The notes beneath the pieces are model-generated. The model was given only the letters and a program-made list of their open reading frames with translations. It searched no databases and was not told the origin of the DNA. 64,000 nucleotides of DNA from Hyphomonadaceae bacterium (GTDB lineage Bacteria; Pseudomonadota; Alphaproteobacteria; Caulobacterales; Hyphomonadaceae). A program made the position numbers and the translations under genes. The stretch lies in contig JANSWU010000001.1 of NCBI GenBank assembly GCA_024743315.1, positions 806,001 to 870,000 on the forward strand. Reading direction: 5' to 3'. Below are positions 38,939 to 47,473 of this stretch, in pieces. How positions within the stretch are numbered: the first letter of the stretch is position 1; each line of letters begins with the position of its first letter.

Positions 38939-40621
38939 ATGACAACTACCCGGACACTACCAGCCCCCAAAAGAATTGCCAATTTGGGCGGCATGCTTGC
39001 CTTTTATCAGCGATTTTCAATGCACTTCCACTATCCACCCAAAATTGTGAAGGCTGGCCCAGATACAGTTTTTGTTTTGGGGAATGGACCGTCTTTGAAG
39101 CAAGTGGATTTGCTCGACCTGTCTGGACATCGCACCATTGGCGTGAACGCGGCATATCGCTACTGGAGAGAAATTGACTGGCGCCCGACCTATTATGCCT
39201 GCTTGGACGAAGTCGTGGGCATGTCCCATATCGAGGCCATTGAGGAGCTCATATGCGAAGGCAGGATCGAAAAATTCCTGTTAAGGGACAATCTCATTCG
39301 GGCGTTGGGGACGATTGGAACTGCCCACCAAGTTTCATCCTATGAAGCCCTTGCGAAGCGCGATCTTTTATTTAGTGATCCGCTCATAACAACGGGAAGC
39401 GGGGCAGCGCTCTGGGGCGCCCACTTAGGGTTTCGGACCATTATCATAGCGGGAGTGGATGCTGCTTATTCCGAGGTCGTGGAAGGGGCAGCTATTCGTG
39501 ATGGAATCGAGCTGGAGATCGTCCGCTCCGGTCGCAATCCAAACTATTTCTTCGATTCCTATCAGCAGCCAGGCGACCGGTATAATCGACCTAATCCAGC
39601 GCCAGATTTGCATATTAATGCTTGGCACTCCGCGGCCTGCAAAATATACGCGCACACTCAGACAAATGTGTTTAATGCCAATCATGGCTCAGCGGTGCGT
39701 CATTTCCCTTATGTGACGTTTCCCGAGGTTCTCAGTGAGGGGTCAGCCGTCACGCCTCCATTAGATCCGATAATGGACCCAAGAGAAATGAATTCTGATC
39801 CATTGAGCGAAACAAGCATATCCCTTCGCCGGAGAGTTCTGAACAAGGAAAGCAAACGAATTACATTGATAATCGTTGCGTTCGTGTTTCTCATTTTGCT
39901 CTCCTTGTGGGCCTTTGAGCTTGAACGCTCGACGGCGGCAGCGTTCAGTCTGCTGATGGTTTTGGTCGCCTTCTTGACGCTGGGACTGGTCTATACGCGG
40001 CGGGCAGTTGCGATCCATTTGGGTGATTTGCAGAATGGGCTGGTCAATCTTACACAAGGCATGTCTCGCACACGTCCAAGCAGGGTAAGCCGGCACTTGG
40101 GTGTCGATCTTGCCAGCGATTTTGTGTCACCGCTTTCAGCGAATGGGGCAGGTGCCGTCGAAATAGATCTCACGGGGTTCTTTGGTGGAGATGGCTGGCA
40201 CTTTGCAGAACCTCACGGGCGTTGGGCGGGCAAAGCGGCGGTCTCGCGTATTTGCCTTGGCAACTTAGAGCCTGGAACATATGAATTTGAGATTGTTGTT
40301 GTTTCAGCGGAGCTCGAAGATTGGACAAATCAGATCGAAATCAGAGTCAATGGTTCTGCACTGCCGTTTCGTCATCGAAGCGACGAACATTCCACACGCA
40401 GCATACGCAGACTAATTCGTCCGCAGGCCATTTCGGACAGTGCAGTGTTCCCGAGCGTGATATTTGGTCAGTTCGACGTCACTAAACGCGGATCAGAAAA
40501 TCGAGAAGTTTTGCTGGAAATTACCCAGAAACCCGGTCAAGTGGACGCCGAAGCGCGCGGTCTGGATGATCGCAATCTCACGATTTGCGTTTCAAAAGTC
40601 ACCCTTTCTCGCAGAACATAG
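38939..40621 (+). CDS. MptE/DUF115-like domain + TM hairpin + C-terminal beta domain
   Basis: The 560-residue protein has an MptE/DUF115-like domain at residues 40-265 (VFVLGNGPSLK 44, TTGSGAALWGAHLGFRTII 151). Two TM helices lie at about 308-326 and 333-353, joined by a loop of only about six residues. The C-terminal beta-rich domain spans 385-558 (GFFGGDGWHFAEPHGRWAG) and resembles carbohydrate-associated jelly-roll modules found at the ends of some glycosyltransferases. The start at ATG 38939 has a weak RBS. It precedes the ABC exporter genes by 25 bases, suggesting a role in the exported glycan. Enzymatic activity is unproven. Confidence 0.8.
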   Translation: MTTTRTLPAPKRIANLGGMLAFYQRFSMHFHYPPKIVKAGPDTVFVLGNGPSLKQVDLLDLSGHRTIGVNAAYRYWREIDWRPTYYACLDEVVGMSHIEAIEELICEGRIEKFLLRDNLIRALGTIGTAHQVSSYEALAKRDLLFSDPLITTGSGAALWGAHLGFRTIIIAGVDAAYSEVVEGAAIRDGIELEIVRSGRNPNYFFDSYQQPGDRYNRPNPAPDLHINAWHSAACKIYAHTQTNVFNANHGSAVRHFPYVTFPEVLSEGSAVTPPLDPIMDPREMNSDPLSETSISLRRRVLNKESKRITLIIVAFVFLILLSLWAFELERSTAAAFSLLMVLVAFLTLGLVYTRRAVAIHLGDLQNGLVNLTQGMSRTRPSRVSRHLGVDLASDFVSPLSANGAGAVEIDLTGFFGGDGWHFAEPHGRWAGKAAVSRICLGNLEPGTYEFEIVVVSAELEDWTNQIEIRVNGSALPFRHRSDEHSTRSIRRLIRPQAISDSAVFPSVIFGQFDVTKRGSENREVLLEITQKPGQVDAEARGLDDRNLTICVSKVTLSRRT

Positions 40622-40646
40622 TTAGGCACCGCAGGGGTATTATCCA

Positions 40647-41468
40647 TTGATTGAAAGTCGTCCAAACACTTCCATGCGCCCGAACTTCATGGCTGCGATG
40701 CGTGATATCTGGGGCGGCCTCCGAATGCATAGAATTTGGTTCTCGCTCGCGTGGTTTGAATTCACCAGCACGTATCGCCGTTCTGCATTAGGTGTGCTGT
40801 GGATCGCTATGTCTTTTGCTGCCTTTATTTTCGTCAAGTTGATCATTTTTTCGTCCTTACTCTCGTCGGACGATGCCAGCTTTTACGATACTTATTTGGT
40901 CTTGGGCTTTTTCATCTGGATATATCAGATGCAGTCGATCACTAATGCGCCCGATACATTTGTGGCGGCAAAAGGATGGATCATTAGCGAGAACTTACCC
41001 CTTTCGCTTTACATATATAAAAGTATTTCGAGAGAATTATTCAATCTCGTTCTTACCTTTATAGTCGTTGTTGCAGCAATTATTTATATTGGATATCAGA
41101 TCGGTGATGGTGTTTTGTATTCGATTATGGGTCTGCTGTTTTTGATTATAAATTCGTTCTTTGTGAAACTCTTATTGGGGATCATTGGAACACGAATTCG
41201 AGATATCACGCACTTCGTCAGAGCGGTTATGCAGGCGATGTTGTTTTTGACACCAATATTTTGGCTTCCCGAACAAATGGGCCGATTGATGGATTACCTT
41301 TGGTGGAATCCACTATTTCACTATTTGGAAATCTTCAGAGCGCCGCTCTTAACCGGCGCGTTCCCAACCCAAAGTTGGATATTTGTGCTGAGCTTATGGG
41401 CGATCATTGTCGCTTTCGCATTGCTCATGTTCATTCGGTTTAGGCAACGAATTGTGTTTTGGTTATAG
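40647..41468 (+). CDS. ABC-2 type polysaccharide export permease (Wzm/KpsM-like)
   Basis: The 273-residue protein has an N-terminal cytosolic part (RRSALGVLW near residue 50) and six hydrophobic segments at about 53-75, 82-100, 125-150, 155-180, 190-215 and 245-268. This is the topology of O-antigen and capsule exporters. TTG 40647 with AGGGG nine bases upstream is the assumed start; ATG 40674 is the alternative. With the adjacent ATPase it should flip a lipid-linked polysaccharide across the inner membrane. Confidence 0.93.
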   Translation: MIESRPNTSMRPNFMAAMRDIWGGLRMHRIWFSLAWFEFTSTYRRSALGVLWIAMSFAAFIFVKLIIFSSLLSSDDASFYDTYLVLGFFIWIYQMQSITNAPDTFVAAKGWIISENLPLSLYIYKSISRELFNLVLTFIVVVAAIIYIGYQIGDGVLYSIMGLLFLIINSFFVKLLLGIIGTRIRDITHFVRAVMQAMLFLTPIFWLPEQMGRLMDYLWWNPLFHYLEIFRAPLLTGAFPTQSWIFVLSLWAIIVAFALLMFIRFRQRIVFWL

Positions 41469-41473
41469 AGCAA

Positions 41474-42208
41474 ATGGCGCGCATCCTAGTCGAAAATTTA
41501 AATCTGCATTATCCGCTTTCGGCGTCGCGCCCCGGTGGAAAAATGTCCGGTGCGACAGTCGCTGAGAATTTGATCCACATTAACAACAAGGCCTTCGTTT
41601 GGGCGCTGCGAGACCTGACGTTCAGCATTGAGCGTGGTCAACGTGTAGGGTTGATAGGTAGAAACGGGTCGGGCAAATCGACTCTGCTGCGTGCATTAGC
41701 CGGCATATACTCCCCAACGAGTGGTCGTGTTTTGCATGAAGGCAAAATATCATCGATGTTCAATCTTAGCCTCGGGATCCAGCCTGATGCGACCGGGATC
41801 GAAAACATTATCATTCGTGGATTGGTGAAAGGTTGGTCACGCGCAGAGATTAGACGAAAGATTCCCGAGATCACAGCATTTAGCGAGCTCGAAAAAGTTA
41901 TTGATTTGCCCGTCAGAACATACTCGGACGGTATGCGAATGCGCCTGCTTTTTGCTATCGCGACGTCGTTCTCTCCAGAAATTCTTCTTCTTGATGAATG
42001 GATTGGTGCCGGCGATGCACAATTTCAGAAAAAGGCTGCTGAACGCATGGAGGCCCTGGTAGATGAGGCTGGGATCACTGTTATCGCTAGTCATAATCGC
42101 AATTTGATTAGGCGAGTTTGCGATTTGGGCATTTGGCTGGACAACGGCATTATGCGAGCAATGGGCCCGATCCAAGACGTTTACCAGCAAATGGACCAGT
42201 CCCAATAA
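41474..42208 (+). CDS. ABC-transporter ATPase for polysaccharide export (Wzt/KpsT-like)
   Basis: The ATG at 41474, 5 bases after the permease stop, gives 244 residues; a TTG at 41459 would overlap the permease gene. Walker A is GRNGSGKST, the signature motif is the Wzt-type YSDGMRMRL in place of LSGGQ, Walker B is ILLLDEWIG and the switch His lies in IASHN. There is no C-terminal carbohydrate-binding domain as in O-antigen Wzt proteins of about 430 residues, so substrate choice must lie elsewhere. Confidence 0.95.
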   Translation: MARILVENLNLHYPLSASRPGGKMSGATVAENLIHINNKAFVWALRDLTFSIERGQRVGLIGRNGSGKSTLLRALAGIYSPTSGRVLHEGKISSMFNLSLGIQPDATGIENIIIRGLVKGWSRAEIRRKIPEITAFSELEKVIDLPVRTYSDGMRMRLLFAIATSFSPEILLLDEWIGAGDAQFQKKAAERMEALVDEAGITVIASHNRNLIRRVCDLGIWLDNGIMRAMGPIQDVYQQMDQSQ

Positions 42209-42224
42209 CGCGCTATCGATGTCT

Positions 42225-44393
42225 TTATGCGCTTAAGAGCGCGAGCGAGGTAACCGCGTGATACAGCATACTTGCTGGAACTTTATCTGAGATTGGTTGG
42301 CCATCCGCGCCAAGCTCATCAAGCCAGCCCCCGATAGGACCGAGTCCCAGATATCCATCGAAAACATCATCCGCGAATGCTGCGCTCTGACTCGGCGAAT
42401 ATTGAGTTGGATGAATCAATTGTGACCTGAACCGCTCCAATTGATGCCAAAGTCGACTTTTGGCGTTCAAAACCGTCCCGTCGGCCTTCAATTGATTGAT
42501 CAGAAAGCCCGTTTGGGAGTTCATGCCAGAGATATCTGCCTTTCGGTTCAAACGACGCCGCCAGCTGACGGAATCATGTCCCGTTGCTTGATCGAACATG
42601 GCCAGCAAGGTCGCCCATTCATAATGATGGCCGGGTTCCCAGATCGTTTCGGCTTCGCTGGCAATTGGTGACCAGTCCTTGTTGAAAAACTCCGCCATAA
42701 TGTCCGTCGCTGGATTGAAGAACTTTGTCTCGAACAGGCGGACGATTTCGGCGGCATGGTCGAGGGCCGCATCTGACCCCGTGGCGGCATGGTATTCCAG
42801 CATCGCCTCAAGCATATGCATGTGCGGATTGGCGCGGCGTGGGAGCTCGAATTGGCTGGATTCGAACCAGCCGCCCCGTTCGGTGTCTTTCAAATGCGTA
42901 TCGACATAAGCGAGCGCATCGTTGGCAATGTTTAGGGCGGTCTGGTTTCCGGTTGCGCGATAGGCGGCGGATCCGGCGAGGATCATGAAGGCATGATCGT
43001 AGAGATCGCGGCGATCATCGATAACGCTTCCGTCCGGATTGATCAGATGGACAAAGCCGCCCTCGGCATGCCGCAAACGGGTGTCGATATACTCAATCCC
43101 GCGCGCCACCAAGTCGGATGCCGTGGCGGGGTCTGGCCATCCCATATCAATCGCCTTGGCGAAGCTGAACACTTGCCGGGCCTGGACTCGCACCCGTCGT
43201 GTCGCCTCTCTGTCGGGGCTGCCATCCATGTTTAGCTGCTCGACAAATCCGCCATGCGTGTCGTCCCAGCCGACCTTCGACCAGGTCTCAAAGGCGGACC
43301 AAAGCCAGTCTTTCGCGCGCGCACGTAGGTCTGGCGAAATCCCGAGCGCATGCCGATTGGACTGGACAGCGGCGCCAAGCGTTTTGACGGCGGCATCATC
43401 TTCCATCGGTGTGATCATCACCTCATCCGGCGTTGCCACGATGACCAGGTTGGACACGCCATTGACTGAAATGGCTGGTCCTTCGGAGCGCACATACAGC
43501 CCCTCTGCATTTTGCAGGACGACCGAACCGCTGGTGCAATTCTCAGACGGGCTTTGTGTGAGTAATTCGTGCAGGGCGCGATAGCCACCAACATCGCTCC
43601 AGCCCATGCTGACGGGCACAGTCTGGACGTTGGCGGCGTTTTCCATGACTGCATAATCGATCGAAATGCTTGGTGTCTCAGCAAACGCGTCCGGATCGAG
43701 ATGCACCGTATCGGAGACGGCACCGGCCATTGCTCGCTTCACCCCGGCCAAGACATCCGGGGCATGCTCGGACAGAGCGTCGAGCATGGTACGAGCCTTG
43801 AACAGGAAAATGCCAGCGTTCCAGAGATAGGTGCCGGTGGCTAGGTAGGCTTCTGCCGTCGCCAAATCAGGTTTTTCAACAAACGCTTCGACCGCATGTG
43901 CTGCCCCGGCAGCGCCAGGGATCGATTTGATATAGCCATAGCCCGTGGCCGGGTGGCTGGGCTCAATCCCGAACGTCACAATGGCGTCGTTTGCAGCCGC
44001 CTTGGCGGCAATTTCAATTGCGCGATGAAACGCCGGAACATCGCGAATATCATGGTCAGCGGGCAGGATCAGGATGAGGTCTTCGGGGTCGTAGTCGAGA
44101 CTTGCCGCGGCGACGGCTGGCGCAGAATTACGGCCAAAGGGTTCAAGAATTTTTTTTGCGTCGGGCAGGGCCGTGGTCAGCAGCCGCGCATGCCGTTTCG
44201 AACCGACAACCAGCGTCTCGGAAAACTGCAAACTTGTCACTTCGGAGGTCACAAACCGCGCCGCCGTCTCTTCGATCATGCTTCTATCAGACGTCAGCGC
44301 GAGGAACTGTTTGGGACGCTCTGGAGTTGAGAGCGGCCAAAGCCGTGTGCCTGAGCCACCACAAAGAATGACCGGATGAATGGTGTGCGTCAT
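42225..44393 (-). CDS. manC: Mannose-1-phosphate guanylyltransferase fused to an AGE-family epimerase/isomerase domain
   Basis: Residues 1-345 of the 722-residue protein are a GDP-mannose pyrophosphorylase (LCGGSGTRLWPLS at 10, FVEKPD at 171, WNAGIFLF at 191). Residues 358-722 are an alpha/alpha-barrel of the N-acylglucosamine 2-epimerase type (QARQVFSFAKA 404, YDHAFMILAG 465, NPHMHMLEAM 522, EPGHHYEW 586). The second domain could supply mannose-6-phosphate from fructose-6-phosphate in place of the usual cupin ManA part. An A8 run at 44150-44157 lies in codons 79-82. It is convergent with the exporter ATPase gene. Confidence 0.93.
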   Translation of the reverse strand: MTHTIHPVILCGGSGTRLWPLSTPERPKQFLALTSDRSMIEETAARFVTSEVTSLQFSETLVVGSKRHARLLTTALPDAKKILEPFGRNSAPAVAAASLDYDPEDLILILPADHDIRDVPAFHRAIEIAAKAAANDAIVTFGIEPSHPATGYGYIKSIPGAAGAAHAVEAFVEKPDLATAEAYLATGTYLWNAGIFLFKARTMLDALSEHAPDVLAGVKRAMAGAVSDTVHLDPDAFAETPSISIDYAVMENAANVQTVPVSMGWSDVGGYRALHELLTQSPSENCTSGSVVLQNAEGLYVRSEGPAISVNGVSNLVIVATPDEVMITPMEDDAAVKTLGAAVQSNRHALGISPDLRARAKDWLWSAFETWSKVGWDDTHGGFVEQLNMDGSPDREATRRVRVQARQVFSFAKAIDMGWPDPATASDLVARGIEYIDTRLRHAEGGFVHLINPDGSVIDDRRDLYDHAFMILAGSAAYRATGNQTALNIANDALAYVDTHLKDTERGGWFESSQFELPRRANPHMHMLEAMLEYHAATGSDAALDHAAEIVRLFETKFFNPATDIMAEFFNKDWSPIASEAETIWEPGHHYEWATLLAMFDQATGHDSVSWRRRLNRKADISGMNSQTGFLINQLKADGTVLNAKSRLWHQLERFRSQLIHPTQYSPSQSAAFADDVFDGYLGLGPIGGWLDELGADGQPISDKVPASMLYHAVTSLALLSA

Positions 44394-44465
44394 GGATTCC
44401 CCACCAAGTGTCGAATTCGAATTCTTTTGTATGAATGCAAGTTCTTTGCCCGACGACGGTCTAGC

Positions 44466-45437
44466 TCAAACGACACCAATCGCAAGACAGTCATGAACAT
44501 GGATGAGCCCGATCGGTTCGTGCGCATCATTGACGATAAACAAGGCTGTAATCTTGAACTCACTGAGCAGGGACAAGGCTTCGGCGGCGAGGCCATCCTC
44601 GTGAATCGTGCGCGGATTTCGGGTCATGATAGCGTTCGCCTGGAGACTTTCGGTCGATGTCTTCAGGGCGCGCCGAATGTCGCCATCGGTAATGATACCC
44701 GTGAGTTTGCCGGCTTCCACGACCCCGCAGCAACCAAATCCTCCGGCCGTTACGGTGTCCACAACCTCGTCAAATGGCGCATCTGGGGTGAGCAATGGCA
44801 TTTGCTTGTGATGCATCAGATCGGTGACGCGTTTCAATGCGGCGCCGAGTTTGCCGCCTGGATGGTAGGTGTGGAAATCGCGCTCGCTAAACCCTTTGAG
44901 GCGCAACAAGGCGACGGCGATGGCATCGCCAAGCGCCAGCATTTGCGTCGTCGAGGTGGTCGGCGCCTTGGTGATTCCGCATGCTTCGGCCGTTTTTGGC
45001 ACAAGCAGAGCGATCTCTGAGCCCTCAGCCAAGGTCGACTGGGCTCCGGACGTCATCCCAATCAAGGGGATACCGAAACGTCCGCAATAGCCAATAATAT
45101 CCCCAAGCTCTGGGGTCTCACCGGAATTCGACAATGCCAGTACAACATCCTCATCCGCGATCATGCCGAGATCGCCATGACTGGCTTCGCCGGGGTGGAC
45201 ATAAAGCGCTGGCGTGCCCGTGGAGGCGAGGGTTGCGGCGATCTTGCGCGCGACATGCCCGGACTTGCCCATACCCGTGACAATGGTCCGGCCCTTGGCC
45301 TTCCGGATGGCATCAATTGCATCCTTGAATGCGATTGCCAGCGGAGAGTCGTCGTGCGCCAAAGCTTCGATCAGGGCATCGATCCCTTTTTGCTCCGTTT
45401 GCAATACTTCGAGGGCGGTCAGCCGAGGCGAAGACAT
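44466..45437 (-). CDS. kdsD: D-arabinose-5-phosphate isomerase
   Basis: The start at ATG 45437 follows AAGGA and gives 323 residues. The N-terminal SIS domain has GMGKSGHVARKIAATLAS, written here in short, and PGEASHGDLGMI. It is followed by two CBS domains (residues about 200-320, with TDGDIRRAL). It converts ribulose-5-phosphate to arabinose-5-phosphate, the first step to KDO. It sits between the GDP-mannose gene and the nucleotide-sugar epimerase gene on the minus strand. Confidence 0.95.
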   Translation of the reverse strand: MSSPRLTALEVLQTEQKGIDALIEALAHDDSPLAIAFKDAIDAIRKAKGRTIVTGMGKSGHVARKIAATLASTGTPALYVHPGEASHGDLGMIADEDVVLALSNSGETPELGDIIGYCGRFGIPLIGMTSGAQSTLAEGSEIALLVPKTAEACGITKAPTTSTTQMLALGDAIAVALLRLKGFSERDFHTYHPGGKLGAALKRVTDLMHHKQMPLLTPDAPFDEVVDTVTAGGFGCCGVVEAGKLTGIITDGDIRRALKTSTESLQANAIMTRNPRTIHEDGLAAEALSLLSEFKITALFIVNDAHEPIGLIHVHDCLAIGVV

Positions 45438-45469
45438 AAGCGCTATCCTTGATTTGAGGTGCCGTGCGT

Positions 45470-46459
45470 CTAATCCGTTTGGCGGTATCTCGTCCAGTAG
45501 TCTTTGAACCAAGCGGTGAAGCGGGTCAGGCCTTCTTGCAAACCAACCCGCGGGTCAAATCCAAGTTCGGTGCGGGCGCGCTGGATATCCGCCCAAGTCT
45601 TTTCCAGATCGCCCTTTTGCATTGGCCCAAAGTCTTTTTCGGCGACCTGTCCCATGCCTTGTTCGGTCAGACGGATCAGGTCCATCAGGGGTTCTGGGCG
45701 ATCATTGCCGAGATTGTAAACCCGGTGAGGGACCGAGAGCCCCAGGCGGCTTGCTGGACGATCCAAAGCCGCGATCGTTCCGTCGACAATATCGTCGATG
45801 AACGTGAAGTCGCGGCTCATTTTGCCATGATTGAACACTCGGATGGGCTCGCCACGCAGAATCTTCTCGGCAAAGATCCAATAGGCCATATCCGGGCGCC
45901 CCCACGGGCCATACACAGTGAAGAAGCGCAATCCGGTCAGAGAAAATCCATAAAGTCGGGCGTAGGACTGCGACATCAATTCATTCGATTTCTTGGTCGC
46001 ACCATAAAACGAGACCGGATCATCGGTCTGGTCGGTCTCGGCAAACGGGATCTTCGTATTGCCGCCATAAACAGAAGAGGAGGAGGCATAGACCATGTTC
46101 TCAACCTCGAGCGACTTCGCCAATTCAAGCATCGCGAAGTGACCTTCGAGATTGGATTTTGTATAGGCGGCAGGGTTTTGCAACGAGTATCGAACGCCGG
46201 CTTGCGCCGCCAAATGCAGGATCTTGGTCGGTTTGCGATCCGAGAGTGCCGACCGCAAATCTGCCGGCGCGGCGACATCAACTTCTTGGAAGCTGAAATC
46301 GCCTTGGGCGCATAGAGTCTCAAGGCGATCACGCTTCAATTTTGAAGAGTAATAATCATTGAGATTGTCAAACCCGATCACCGAGCGGCCTTCGGCCAAG
46401 AGCTTTTGCGCGACATGCGCGCCAATAAAGCCTGCAACTCCGGTAATAAGGATGGTCAT
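45470..46459 (-). CDS. UDP-glucuronate 4-epimerase-like extended SDR
   Basis: The ATG at 46459 gives 329 residues beginning TILITGVAGFIGAHVAQ. NLNDYYSSKLKRDRL near residue 36 is the hallmark of the LspL/Cap1J type acting on UDP-glucuronate. The catalytic YGATKKSNE and the FFTVYGPWGRPDMA stretch are present. The product would be UDP-galacturonate for LPS core or capsule. It is 32 bases upstream of kdsD and is divergent from kdsB. Confidence 0.92.
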   Translation of the reverse strand: MTILITGVAGFIGAHVAQKLLAEGRSVIGFDNLNDYYSSKLKRDRLETLCAQGDFSFQEVDVAAPADLRSALSDRKPTKILHLAAQAGVRYSLQNPAAYTKSNLEGHFAMLELAKSLEVENMVYASSSSVYGGNTKIPFAETDQTDDPVSFYGATKKSNELMSQSYARLYGFSLTGLRFFTVYGPWGRPDMAYWIFAEKILRGEPIRVFNHGKMSRDFTFIDDIVDGTIAALDRPASRLGLSVPHRVYNLGNDRPEPLMDLIRLTEQGMGQVAEKDFGPMQKGDLEKTWADIQRARTELGFDPRVGLQEGLTRFTAWFKDYWTRYRQTD

Positions 46460-46651
46460 AAAATTCTTTCTGAGGCCCATCAACGCGGCCATTTGCGGTG
46501 TCACATAAGGCCTTTCACGGCGCTAGAACATATACGCGCTGTGATTTAATGAATGTTTCTGGAGTCAGCCATTTTCAGGCGCGCGCTTGGAAATTATGCC
46601 GCCCCCGATTAGGAGCAGTCGAAAGGCCAACCCAGTCCAAGCTCAGAGGTC

Positions 46652-47473
46652 GTGTTGAAGACGCTCATTGTTATCCCGTCGCGCTATGCCTCGACTCGGT
46701 TTCCGCAGAAGCCGTTACATTTGATCGCGGGGGTCTCGCTCTTGTCGCGCGTGGTTTCGATTGCCCGGCACTGTGCCGAGAATGCGGTGGATGTGTCATA
46801 TGTCGTGGCCACGGATCACCCCGAGATTGAAGCGCACGCAAAAGCAATTGGGGCGCCGGTGGTGATGACGGATCCGGATCTGCCATCCGGGACCGATCGC
46901 GCCCTCGCGGCGGCAAATATTGCGGCACCCGAGGCCGAATTTGTCGTCAATCTCCAAGGCGACGCTCCGTTCACACCACCGGATTATGTCAGCGCGATTA
47001 TTGCGGCCGGTCGGACCACACAGCTCGATGCGGTTACACCGATCGTGCAAATGTCCTGGGCGGCGCTCGACGAGGTGCGTGCACAGAAAAAAGTCACACC
47101 GTTTTCCGGCACATCCTGTATCGTCAATTCACAGGACGAAGCGCTTTGGTTTTCCAAGAACATTCTGCCTGCGATCCGCAAGGAGGAACAATTGCGCGCG
47201 GCGGGCGACGTATCCCCGGTTTGGCGACATATTGGGCTCTACGGGTATAAGCGCGACGCGTTGGAGCGGTTTGTCAGCTTGCCTGAGGGCCATTACGAGC
47301 GCCTGGAAGGACTCGAACAGTTGCGTTTTCTTGAGAACGGGATGCGTATCCAGGCCGTCAAAGTTGCCGCGTCTGAGAGCGCAATGTGGGGCATTGATAC
47401 GCCCGAAGACGCCGCTCACGCCGAAGCGTTGATCGCCAAGCATGGCGAGCCGCTTTCAGAGGTCGCCACATGA
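46652..47473 (+). CDS. kdsB: 3-deoxy-manno-octulosonate cytidylyltransferase
   Basis: The protein of about 273 residues has VIPSRYASTRFPQKPLHLIAG, ATDHPEI, VNLQGDAPF and HIGLYGYKRDALERFVS, in line with KdsB. GTG 46652 and TTG 46655 are both possible starts; AGAGG at 46645-46649 favours the second by spacing. It makes CMP-KDO for lipid A-core assembly. The stop overlaps the histidine-phosphatase-like gene by 4 bases. Confidence 0.94.
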   Translation: MLKTLIVIPSRYASTRFPQKPLHLIAGVSLLSRVVSIARHCAENAVDVSYVVATDHPEIEAHAKAIGAPVVMTDPDLPSGTDRALAAANIAAPEAEFVVNLQGDAPFTPPDYVSAIIAAGRTTQLDAVTPIVQMSWAALDEVRAQKKVTPFSGTSCIVNSQDEALWFSKNILPAIRKEEQLRAAGDVSPVWRHIGLYGYKRDALERFVSLPEGHYERLEGLEQLRFLENGMRIQAVKVAASESAMWGIDTPEDAAHAEALIAKHGEPLSEVAT

